33,467 bases of DNA from Humibacillus sp. Its GTDB lineage: Bacteria > Actinomycetota > Actinomycetes > Actinomycetales > Dermatophilaceae. Within the stretch, counting starts at the first letter, position 1, and each line of letters opens with the position of its first letter. This document shows, piece after piece, positions 24,217 through 31,294 of this stretch. The stretch is from NCBI GenBank assembly GCA_030452985.1, contig JAKDLG010000041.1, positions 1 to 33,467 of the forward strand. Reading direction: 5' to 3'. The notes below the pieces were generated by a model that made no database searches, had not been told where the DNA came from, and saw nothing but the letters and a program-made list of their open reading frames with translations. A program made the translations under genes and the position numbers.

Positions 24217-25949
24217 CGACGGGCTCGTTTCAGCTCGAGGGGGGCCACCCAGCTGCTGTTGCCCTTGCGCAGCAGGTCGGGGTCGAACCCGTAGGCCTCC
24301 AGGTCGTTGATCCACGAGGGCAGGTTCCCGGTGGGGGTGGCCCGCCCGTCTGAGCCCTTCTGGTAGATCGGTAGGAAAGCGGTGAAGCAGGCCTCGGTCT
24401 CACCCAGGGTCAGGGCATCGATCTCGGCGATGAACCGGTGCCGCCTACCGCCGAGGTGCCCTTCGTCGATGTACTGCAGGTGCACGATGACGTCGATGCT
24501 CTGGGCAATTGTGCGGTAGGCCGTCTCGGTGGTGGTGTTCAGGCTGGCCTTGGTGGCGCAGGTGGCCAGGCGTTGCACGGCGCCCATGGGGCTGGTGGCG
24601 TGCACGGTGGAGACTGATCCCATGCTGGCTACCATCGCATCGAGCATGGCGGCGATCTCGGGGCCGCGGACCTCACCGACCACGATCCGTTGGATGTTGT
24701 GGCGCAGTATCTGGATGAGCAGCTCGGTCATGGTGATAGCACCCATCCGGTTGCCGAAGCTGTCCAGCTCGCCCGAGCCCAGCCGGGCCTCCATCGGCAC
24801 CACCCGCGGGTGGGGGTGCTTGGCCAGCTCTTCCAGGCGCAGCTCGAACTCGGACTCGATGACGCCGATGGCGATCTCCGGGGGCAGGGCGTTGAGGAAG
24901 GCGCGGGCGCAGGTGGTCTTGGCCGAGCCGGGGATGCCGTAGAACACGACGTTCTTCCCCGCCAGGCTCAGCGCCTCCAGGAAGGAGGCCATCCCCGCGT
25001 CGAGCATGTTCTTGGCGACCAGGTCCCACAGGTCGACGTCGTCGAACAGGTGGTTGCGGATGGTCAGAACTGGTGCAGGAGTTCGCCAGGCGGTGGCCGC
25101 GAGGCGTGAGCCGTTCTCCAAGGTCAGGTTCAGCAGCGGCGAGTTCGGCGAGAAGTTGCGCCCGGCCTGCGAGGCGAGCAGCTGCAGGTCACGGATCATC
25201 TCGGCCGCTGACCCGGCCGCGGCAGGGCCTTGCTCGAGGCGTCCGTCCGCGTACTCGACCCAGGTGATGGGCTGCCCGCGCCACCACCGGGTCTCGACGT
25301 TGCTGACCCCCTCTAGCTCCAGCGTGGGTTGGAGCCGACCCATCCCGAAGATGGAGTCACGCACGGCCTTGGCCAGGTGGGCCTTCTGCTGGGGGGTGTG
25401 CCCCACTCCCCCGATACTCAGGTCGCGCCGGCCCAGCTTGCTCACCTCGTCGAGGATGACCGGCTCGGCCAGGGCCCCGTGCGACGCCAAGGAGATGGTG
25501 CCGCCTTCTCCGGTGCCCTTGATCCGTTCGGAGACCAAGGTGCGCAGGTCCGCGACCACGTCCCAGTCGACGTCAGACAGGTCCACCGAGGCGTCGGCTT
25601 GCCCCGCCACGTCAGGGTCTGCTGCGGGTTCGGTGGTGGGGCTAGCGCCGTCCTCACGAGGACGCCACCCGCCGGTAGGCGGCCCCCCGGCGGGGACGAA
25701 GCCGGGGGTGGCGCCCTTGGTGGTGCTGTGGCCGTTGGTGGCGTGGCCGTTGGTATCGCCGGATGTCCTCTCTAACCCAGTTGTGCGGTGGGTCTCTGGG
25801 CTGGTCGTTGCGGAGGCGGCGCGGTCGCGAGCGCTCGGGATGTGTCCGGCCAGGCGGCGAGCGGCCGGGGCGGCGGGTCGGCCCGCGAACAGGGCCAGCG
25901 TGTCCAAGGCGGGTACGTCGGCGGGGTCGGTGCCGTTATGGGCGGCCAT
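24213..25949 (-). CDS. tadA: TadA/CpaF pilus assembly ATPase, 578 aa
   Basis: A disordered N-terminal 115 residues (Thr/Pro-rich) precede a VirB11/CpaF-type ATPase. Walker A is GIPGSAKTT (338-346), Walker B is RIVVGEVRGPE (421-431) and the His box is STVHATSP (447-454). The usual third Gly of Walker A (GSGKT) is Ala here (GSAKT), which is uncommon but keeps the Lys and Thr. The enzyme powers Flp pilus assembly from the cytoplasm. ATG 25949 overlaps the TadZ stop as TGATG. Confidence 0.92.
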   Translation of the reverse strand: MAAHNGTDPADVPALDTLALFAGRPAAPAARRLAGHIPSARDRAASATTSPETHRTTGLERTSGDTNGHATNGHSTTKGATPGFVPAGGPPTGGWRPREDGASPTTEPAADPDVAGQADASVDLSDVDWDVVADLRTLVSERIKGTGEGGTISLASHGALAEPVILDEVSKLGRRDLSIGGVGHTPQQKAHLAKAVRDSIFGMGRLQPTLELEGVSNVETRWWRGQPITWVEYADGRLEQGPAAAGSAAEMIRDLQLLASQAGRNFSPNSPLLNLTLENGSRLAATAWRTPAPVLTIRNHLFDDVDLWDLVAKNMLDAGMASFLEALSLAGKNVVFYGIPGSAKTTCARAFLNALPPEIAIGVIESEFELRLEELAKHPHPRVVPMEARLGSGELDSFGNRMGAITMTELLIQILRHNIQRIVVGEVRGPEIAAMLDAMVASMGSVSTVHATSPMGAVQRLATCATKASLNTTTETAYRTIAQSIDVIVHLQYIDEGHLGGRRHRFIAEIDALTLGETEACFTAFLPIYQKGSDGRATPTGNLPSWINDLEAYGFDPDLLRKGNSSWVAPLELKRARR

Positions 25950-26770
25950 CAGATTTCCTCTCGAGTCTCGATGAGGGACCGGCAGGCATTGGCGTGCTCC
26001 CGGGCTTGGCGTGAGAGCCGTTCGATCGAGTGGACGTAGGTGCTGCGGTCGTGTCCGACACGTTTCATCGCTCCCCCGGCGTAGACCGCGGCCCGCCGGG
26101 GGTCGTGGATGAGCGGGTCGAGGACCTTGGTGCCACCGAAGTGTGAGGCGATCTCGGCGTGGCCGTAGGGTCGCAGACCCTCCCGGTCGCGGGTCAGGCC
26201 GGTCAGCCGGGGGAGGATCGCGAGTCGTTCCTTGGTGCCGGTAGTGGCCAGCAGGTCGCGCAGCTCAGGGGTGACGATGATTGCCGTGTTCAACGCGGCG
26301 ATAGCGCCGTCGACCACGACGATGAGTACGTCGGCGGTGTCGGCCAGGGTCCACACCCGGTCGCGGGCGGTGGCGGCGGTGATCCGGCCCATGTCGATCA
26401 GCACGTCGATGCCGCCGTCGTCGCTGATGGCGCGCAGGGCGGCTGCTAGCGGCCGCCAGACCGGTTCGACGGACCGGGCCTGGGCGGGCCAGGCGATCGC
26501 GGGCAGCACCCACCGGTCGCTCTGTCCGGGCAGGGCGACCGCTTGTGACCACAGGTACTGCTCGAGGGGCTCCCCGAGGTGCGCGGCGAGGGCCAGCACC
26601 GAGGTGTCGTGCGCCCGCGTCCCGGCCCACAGCCCGGCCAGCATCGGGGACCCGCCGGCCGTGGCGGCCTCGATGATCAAGGTGGGGTGCGCGGAGTGGA
26701 CGGCCCAGGCGGCCGCCGTGGTGGTGACCCCGGGAGCGCCGCTGAGGGAGGCGAGAGCGATGACGGTCAT
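25949..26770 (-). CDS. tadZ: TadZ/CpaE-like ParA-superfamily protein, 273 aa
   Basis: It begins MTVIALASLSGAPGVTTTAA, the P-loop of the ParA/MinD superfamily, but lacks the signature and catalytic Lys of a deviant Walker A (SGAPGVTTT in place of KGGxGKT). Later motifs IDVLIDMGRITAAT and TADVLIVVVDGAIAALNTAI keep the fold. TadZ/CpaE proteins localise the Tad machine at a cell site and some are poor ATPases. Its place between the SAF protein and TadA is standard for a Tad locus. Confidence 0.82.
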   Translation of the reverse strand: MTVIALASLSGAPGVTTTAAAWAVHSAHPTLIIEAATAGGSPMLAGLWAGTRAHDTSVLALAAHLGEPLEQYLWSQAVALPGQSDRWVLPAIAWPAQARSVEPVWRPLAAALRAISDDGGIDVLIDMGRITAATARDRVWTLADTADVLIVVVDGAIAALNTAIIVTPELRDLLATTGTKERLAILPRLTGLTRDREGLRPYGHAEIASHFGGTKVLDPLIHDPRRAAVYAGGAMKRVGHDRSTYVHSIERLSRQAREHANACRSLIETREEI

Positions 26771-26777
26771 AGCCGCC

Positions 26778-27491
26778 TCACTTCGTGTTGTCGAGGACGA
26801 GGACGGCGGTGCCGGATCCGGAGAGCTGGGACACCGCGTTGGCGTCGTCGTGGGCGACGGCGACGTCGATGTTGTGCGTCCCGTTCTGGTCCGTGGCGGG
26901 CTTGCCGTCGGTGTCACCGATCCGCATGACGATCCCTGAGTAGGCGTTACCTGCGGGGATGGTCTCGGTCTTCTTGCTGGCAACGATCCGTACGGCTGCT
27001 CCGACGCGGATGTCCTGGGTGGGTAGCTGCCCGGTCTTCAGGGACAGGCCCACCACGGCCTGCCCAGCGGTGGGGCCGAAGGTTGGTCCGACGGCGGCGG
27101 GGTTGATCGGGCTGCCGGTGTTGATATCGGTCAGGGCGTACTGCCCTACCAGGGACTTCAGGCTGTCGCCGGGAACGGTGGCCAGCCCGTCGCCGCCGGA
27201 GAGGCGGGTCACTCGCAGGTCCGAGTCCTGGATCTGGTGGCCGGCGGGAAGGGCGGTTGCGCTCATCACGACGGGTGTCGAGGTGGTGGCCTTGCCGAAG
27301 GCCCACCAGCCGGCCAGCGCGCAGATCGCGATGATCGCCACCCCGAGCGCGATCCGTGAGGGCCGGCGCTGCTGACGCACGGTGGGTGCTTTCAGGGCGG
27401 GTGGTCCCGCCGTGGGCTGCTCTCCGGCCGGGCGGCGGAACTGCCGACGACGAGCAGACGTGGTGGGTGTTGGTTGCGCGTCAGTGGTCAT
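26778..27491 (-). CDS. cpaB: CpaB/RcpC-like SAF-domain protein, 237 aa
   Basis: A basic cytoplasmic start leads to one membrane helix (IALGVAIIAICALAGWWAFG, about 47-66) and then a SAF domain: VVMSATALPAGHQIQDSDLR and later INPAAVGPTFGPTAGQAVVG. In Tad systems CpaB/RcpC lies on the outer face of the membrane and may bind the cell wall. ATG 27491 follows a 66-base gap after the RHH gene that has a TTGACT but no convincing -10, so read-through from parA is likely. Confidence 0.82.
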   Translation of the reverse strand: MTTDAQPTPTTSARRRQFRRPAGEQPTAGPPALKAPTVRQQRRPSRIALGVAIIAICALAGWWAFGKATTSTPVVMSATALPAGHQIQDSDLRVTRLSGGDGLATVPGDSLKSLVGQYALTDINTGSPINPAAVGPTFGPTAGQAVVGLSLKTGQLPTQDIRVGAAVRIVASKKTETIPAGNAYSGIVMRIGDTDGKPATDQNGTHNIDVAVAHDDANAVSQLSGSGTAVLVLDNTK

Positions 27492-27557
27492 CGGTGGTGC
27501 GCCCCTGAGTGTGGGTAGTGGTGGTCGAACAGGCTTGAGTGCAGGTTACGGAGGGAG

Positions 27558-28262
27558 TCAAGATTTTCCGGATGTGTCCAGTTCGTGCTGGAGCCATTCG
27601 CGCAGGACGATCGCGATCATCTGGCTGCGGTTCTCCGCCCCGCACGTCTGCACGAGCTGGTCGACGGTGTGCAGGACCTGGGTGCTCCACAGCACGGAGA
27701 TCTGTCGGCGGCCGCCGCTGCCATCGATGCGGGTCATCACCGGGAGAGACCCGAACAGCGACGAAGGGCTGTCGAACTGCGCCGGGCGCCGAGCGGCGGT
27801 GATCAGCTCGGGTAGGCGCGGGTGGAGTGCATCGAGCGCGAGCAGGATCAGGTTGGAGTTAGTCAGATGGGTGGTGGCTCGTCGCAGCGCCAGCGCATCG
27901 AACACGTCGTCGGGCAGGAACACGGTCCGGCGGTTGACCGCCACCATGTCCGAAGCCTTAACCGGCGCCGCCACCTCGGGTGTGACGTTTCCCCGCTTGG
28001 CACGCTTGGTGGGGGTGGCCTTCGTGACAGTCTGGTCGGCGTCCTGGTCAGCGTCCGGTCCGGTGGCACGCTCGGAGTCGGCCGTGGCGATGGGAGTGGC
28101 GTCAGCTCGGTCGGGCCGGGGCTCTGTCCGAGCGACGGCGGTTCTGGGGCCAGGGGTGGCAGATGCGTCATCGGGGGCCGAATCCGGCTTGGGAGTCATC
28201 CGAGTGAACCCGGCCCCAAGGCTCCCGGGCCGTGGGGTGACCGGCCGCGCCTGTTCGCTCAT
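27558..28262 (-). CDS. RHH-type partition partner of ParA, 234 aa
   Basis: After a disordered acidic N-terminal 100 residues come two helix-rich DNA-binding-like parts: RRTVFLPDDVFDALALRRAT plus LTNSNLILLALDALH, and RRQISVLWSTQVLHTVDQLV plus ENRSQMIAIVLREWLQHEL. Both fit a ribbon-helix-helix. ATG 28262 overlaps the parA stop as ATGA. In type Ib partition systems an RHH centromere-binding protein follows parA in this way, and it often represses the par promoter. Classical ParB is absent. Confidence 0.72.
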   Translation of the reverse strand: MSEQARPVTPRPGSLGAGFTRMTPKPDSAPDDASATPGPRTAVARTEPRPDRADATPIATADSERATGPDADQDADQTVTKATPTKRAKRGNVTPEVAAPVKASDMVAVNRRTVFLPDDVFDALALRRATTHLTNSNLILLALDALHPRLPELITAARRPAQFDSPSSLFGSLPVMTRIDGSGGRRQISVLWSTQVLHTVDQLVQTCGAENRSQMIAIVLREWLQHELDTSGKS

Positions 28263-29185
28263 GAGGACACTCCTGCCGTCGACGGGTCGGTGGGCGCGGG
28301 TTCGGGGATGTGCTGCCCGGTGCGGTGATAAGTGATGGTGCGCAAAATCTCCTCGGTCAAGTCCGTGTAGTCCTGGGCGACGTGGGCGGCCACGGCTGGG
28401 ACCTGGGTGTCCTTGGCCTCACCGGAGCGAATCTTCCACCACTGAGGACGCCCGATATTGGCCAGCTCGGCCACCAACAGGCCGCGTTCGTTCGCGGCGC
28501 GGGCTGTTGCCTTGGAGGTACGGATCCGCGCGTTGAAGACGGGCGCAGCCCCGGCAAGCTCGGTGGACAGGAACGCTCGGGTCTCTGCCAGCAGCCGGGT
28601 TCCTGCGGTCGGCACGTCGAACAACACCACACCGAGCAGGCCCAGGTCCTCGTTGTAGACGGCAGCCTCCTGAAACTGGGTGGCGAGCAGCTGGATGCCT
28701 TTGCGGCTCTTGGCGTCGATCTGCGCCGGGACCACCGCCCAGTCCGTCGCGACCAGCGCGGCCCGTTGAACGTCCAGATCCCCCGGCGGACAGTCGTAGA
28801 TGATGAAGTCGTAGCCGGTGTGATGTGCCAGCGCGCGCGCCAGCGTGGTCGGGTCAGCGTCATCGCCGCCGAGGTGGCGGCTGGCCTGGCGTAGCGCCAC
28901 TCCCCCGGTGACAACGTCCAGGTTCGGTCGTACCTGGGTCAGAGCCGGCTCCAGAGGCTCCCCCGTCATGAGGGACTGAGCCAGAGCGAGGCCATCATCG
29001 CCGGGCTCGTCGCTGAAGGCGTAGCCGAGCTCCTCGGCGAGGTTGTCTTGCATGTCGAGCGAGACCAGCAGCACCTTGTAGCCGGCGTTTGCGAACTCGC
29101 CGCCGACGTTGGCGGCGCAGCTGGTCTTGCCGCACCCGCCCTTGTTGATGACGAAAGCAATGCGCTCGGGGGTCCTTAGCGACAT
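28259..29185 (-). CDS. parA: ParA partition ATPase, 308 aa
   Basis: A classic ParA/MinD P-loop stands at the N-terminus: INKGGCGKTS (Walker A 15-21), with VLLVSLDMQDNLAEELGYAF (A' motif) and DFIIYDCPPGDLDVQRAALV (Walker B). There is no N-terminal HTH, so regulation is likely through the RHH partner. ATG 29185 has GGAG upstream. Promoter and operator lie at 29233-29261. It acts in the cytoplasm to move plasmid copies to daughter cells. It heads the 13.5 kb par-Tad run. Confidence 0.9.
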   Translation of the reverse strand: MSLRTPERIAFVINKGGCGKTSCAANVGGEFANAGYKVLLVSLDMQDNLAEELGYAFSDEPGDDGLALAQSLMTGEPLEPALTQVRPNLDVVTGGVALRQASRHLGGDDADPTTLARALAHHTGYDFIIYDCPPGDLDVQRAALVATDWAVVPAQIDAKSRKGIQLLATQFQEAAVYNEDLGLLGVVLFDVPTAGTRLLAETRAFLSTELAGAAPVFNARIRTSKATARAANERGLLVAELANIGRPQWWKIRSGEAKDTQVPAVAAHVAQDYTDLTEEILRTITYHRTGQHIPEPAPTDPSTAGVSS

Positions 29186-29232
29186 CCGGGTGACTCCTCA
29201 TGGTCAGTGAGTGATGTGGAACACGTGGGTTG

Positions 29233-29261
29233 ACACTATGACAGATAGACGTATCTGTCCA
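29233..29261 (-). promoter_or_regulatory. parA promoter
   Basis: On the minus strand TGGACA (29256-29261), a 17-bp spacer, then TAGTGT (29233-29238), a good SigA-like pair. The spacer is occupied by an inverted repeat, so a bound repressor would block the polymerase. Confidence 0.65.
29240..29259. promoter_or_regulatory. Operator-like inverted repeat at parA
   Basis: GACAGATA (29240-29247), 4 bases, TATCTGTC (29252-29259) is a perfect 8+8 inverted repeat within the parA promoter. The left arm and its flank (29228-29247) repeat the whiB-like promoter sequence. Confidence 0.7.
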
Positions 29262-29543
29262 TGCCACTACCCGTTTAGGACACGTGTGTGAGCACAACAC
29301 GACAAGCCATCGTGAGACCAGTGGCGGCCAAACGGTGAGTCATACCCGTGGTAAACACTGACGATGACAAGGTGAACACGCAGGTGTCCAACCAAGTAGG
29401 GACAGACGTCAGACGACGGTGTGATCGCAAGTGGGGATACCTGATGTGCGGACTGTGGAGACCAAAAAGACTACACAACGTGAGCGACAATGCCAGACAA
29501 CAAGGGGGACACGTGTGAACTACATGGGGAACTACATGTGTAA
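29262..29543. other. Non-coding region, candidate centromere or origin
   Basis: This stretch has lower GC than its surroundings and no convincing gene. It contains two copies of GGACACGTGTG (29279 region and 29509 region), both with the palindrome CACGTG, and the 12-bp AACTACATG repeats that begin at 29518. Lying upstream of parA, it is the best place for the partition site. Confidence 0.45.
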
Positions 29544-29550
29544 CTACATG
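29518..29550. repeat. Three 12-bp AACTACATG repeats
   Basis: AACTACATG occurs at 29518, 29530 and 29542, exactly 12 bases apart. The last copy overlaps the reconstructed end of the 29544-29822 gene. Confidence 0.75.
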
Positions 29551-29822
29551 GAGCGGGAAAAGGGCCCGACGGGTTGGACGAGCGATGCAGGCAGCCACTG
29601 TTGAACGAGCACTTGACCCCCCCACCTCTCTGAGGTCATCGTCGACGATGAAGGCCACCGTCGGCGCGCCACCCGTCAGTGTCTTTGCGCCAGTCGATCA
29701 GGATGCCGGCATGGACGCGGGTGTCGTCGACGCTGCGGACCCAGACGTGCCGGCGCCCCGCGGGAGTGGCGGGGATGGGGTGCTGGTGCCCTCGCCCGGA
29801 TCCGCCTGCCATGCCCGCCAGT
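29544..29822 (-). pseudogene. Small conserved-type gene with two frameshifts
   Basis: From ATG 29822 the frame reads GHQHPIPATPAGRRHVWVRS and HAGILIDWRKDTDGWRA. A second frame continues TVAFIVDDDLREVGG, and a third ends VLVQQWLPASLVQPVG before TAG at 29544-29546. Together they form one sensible protein of about 92 residues. One base is missing near 29669 and one is extra in a C7 run (plus strand, about 29617); with six bases the join reads EVGGQVLVQQWLP. The pair of compensating indels suggests sequence error or early decay. It looks like a small actinobacterial protein of unknown function ending in a WLPA motif. Confidence 0.6.
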
Positions 29823-29939
29823 ATGAACCGTCGACCCGAACACGCGTACGAGCGATCATGGGTCTGAGACGCCGAGCGCGCCGCCACCACGGCGACGGCA
29901 GTGGGGGAGTACCGGGGGTCATGTGGCGGCGACAGCGCA

Positions 29940-30755
29940 TTACGGGCGAGGTGCGGTGTGCGCTCGGGCTACGGCATCGCGAAGCCGGGCCGTAGCCCGA
30001 GAGGCCCGCTTCCACATCGCCTGCCGACTGATCCCCAGCCGCAGCGCAAGCTCGTTCTGGGACGGGGCGTCAGCCTGGTGCAGAACCGCTAGCAGGTCGA
30101 CGTCGCCGCGGGCCAGGACCCCGCTGGCTTGCGCCCACCCCAGCAGCCGCGCCACCTCATCTTCAGCGGTGAGTCCCGAGACAGGGCGCCCACGGCCAGC
30201 GAGCGCTTCCCGGTCCACCTCGAACTCCACCTGGGCCGGCTCGAGCGTCAGCGCTGCCTCGCGGGGGTTGGGCAGGGCGTTGAGGGCGTTGAGGGCGAGG
30301 CAGGCCGCGATCCGGTGGGGCTTCGCGGTCGGGAAGTGGGAAATCGCGGACCACATCGCCTCAAGGGCGGCGCCGGCGGGGTCGTCGAGGCCGCGGGCCT
30401 CAGCGGTGAAGGTGAGCTTGAGGATGCGGGGCATCATGGTGTGGATCAGCGCCCGTCCGGCAATGCCGGTGCCGCTGGCGTTCAGGTCCAGCAGCGACCG
30501 CAGCAGCTCGTCGGCCTCCGGAGAGCCGGAAGGGCTGTGGCGCAGCGCGTCGAGGATGTCAGACACGGTGGCCAGGTCTTGCAGGCAGGGGTGTGTGGTG
30601 GCCCATCGGGTTCCGTCGGGGTGGCGGCTGGGGGAGTGGCCGAGATGGTCCCACTCGCGGTTCATGGCCCCGAGAATGCCGGACTGGGCACGGGCTCGCG
30701 GGGCGGCGGTGCGGCGGTTGGTCGCGGTAGCGCGGACCGGGGCGGTGGTGGTCAT
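29940..30755 (-). CDS. Sigma-factor-like HTH protein, 271 aa
   Basis: ATG 30755 has AGGAG seven bases upstream. The C-terminal part holds a sigma-70 region-4-like helix-turn-helix (LLAVLHQADAPSQNELALRL then GISRQAMWKRASRATARLRD, about 221-262). The middle has LEAMWSAISHFPTAKPHRIA and ACLALNALNALPNP, a pattern seen in sigma-like proteins of actinobacterial mobile elements. No clear region 2 is visible, so it may be a divergent sigma factor or an activator. It faces away from the transfer operon, which uses one of the four special promoters, and is the best candidate to read them. Confidence 0.7.
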   Translation of the reverse strand: MTTTAPVRATATNRRTAAPRARAQSGILGAMNREWDHLGHSPSRHPDGTRWATTHPCLQDLATVSDILDALRHSPSGSPEADELLRSLLDLNASGTGIAGRALIHTMMPRILKLTFTAEARGLDDPAGAALEAMWSAISHFPTAKPHRIAACLALNALNALPNPREAALTLEPAQVEFEVDREALAGRGRPVSGLTAEDEVARLLGWAQASGVLARGDVDLLAVLHQADAPSQNELALRLGISRQAMWKRASRATARLRDAVARAHTAPRP

Positions 30756-30837
30756 GGTGACTCCTGGCGGGTGTCGGTGAGGCTGTCGCGATGCAGCCTT
30801 GACGCCCTCCCCTAGCCGTCTGTCTGTGCGCCGGTTG

Positions 30838-30878
30838 CCCGAACAGGGCCAGGATCGGCCGCGTGGCCCCTGTTCGGG
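30838..30878. repeat. Inverted repeat CCCGAACAGGG
   Basis: Perfect 11-bp arms CCCGAACAGGG (30838-30848) and CCCTGTTCGGG (30868-30878) flank a 19-base loop, about 80 bases upstream of the sigma-like start. Confidence 0.75.
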
Positions 30879-30930
30879 GAAGAAACTTCGGGTCCTACCG
30901 GATCGGTGTTTGCGCAGGTCAACCCCCCTG

Positions 30931-30970
30931 TCCGGGACCCGGACGGGGGCCACGGCGTCCGGGTCCCGGA
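30931..30970. repeat. Double palindrome TCCGGGACCCGGA
   Basis: Arms TCCGGGACCCGGAC (30931-30944) and GTCCGGGTCCCGGA (30957-30970) pair perfectly, and each arm is itself palindromic around one central base. An A6 run follows. It lies 20 bases before the transfer-operon promoter element. Confidence 0.8.
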
Positions 30971-30989
30971 AAAAAGGTTGGTCTCGGCC

Positions 30990-31023
30990 TGTCATGAGTG
31001 GGCCGGGGAGGTCACCTACTTCA
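30990..31023 (+). promoter_or_regulatory. Copy C of TGTCA-N20-CCTACTTCA element
   Basis: TGTCA (30990-30994), 20 bases, then CCTACTTCA (31015-31023), 37 bases before the first gene of the transfer operon. Confidence 0.8.
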
Positions 31024-31060
31024 AAGGGAGAGGTAACTACCCCGACCGGAAGGCCCCGCG

Positions 31061-31294
31061 ATGGCGCTCGAGCACGACACCGATGGCACGGAGCTCGTCG
31101 CGGAGCTGGATGACCTGGCCCGCATTCACACCTGCCGGCAGGACCTGGATCTGCTGCTGCTCGACGCGCTGACCGCAGGCGGTCTGCCCGTGCGCGAGCT
31201 GGCGGAGATCTCGCGGTTCACCTCGACACGGATGCCCGAGGCCGCCCTGGCGTGGGATCGCACCCGAGAGAAGATCAGCGGAAAGGACGCATGA
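31061..31294 (+). CDS. Small acidic protein opening the transfer operon, 77 aa
   Basis: ATG 31061 has GGAAGG upstream. The protein is helical and acidic (TDGTELVAELDDLARIHTCR; QDLDLLLLDALTAGGL) and then has PVRELAEISRFTSTRMPEAA, similar to a sigma-4 or MarR-like helix-turn-helix. Its stop overlaps the TcpC-like start (ATGATG). A small DNA-binding regulator of the operon is likely, but no family was identified. Confidence 0.7.
   Translation: MALEHDTDGTELVAELDDLARIHTCRQDLDLLLLDALTAGGLPVRELAEISRFTSTRMPEAALAWDRTREKISGKDA

Larger units (their letters stand above)
30756..31060. other. Divergent intergenic control region
   Basis: This region lies between the sigma-like gene (minus) and the transfer operon (plus). 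It holds two strong inverted repeats and one special promoter. On the minus strand TTGACC near 30917-30922 may be a -35 for the sigma-like gene. No ORF is convincing. Confidence 0.6.

Noticed and set aside
29275-29658. 127-codon minus-strand ORF
   Set aside because: Only its first part (AFIVDDDLREVGG) belongs to a real protein, as the middle frame of the frameshifted 29544-29822 gene. The rest is Cys/His/Thr-rich noise over non-coding repeats.
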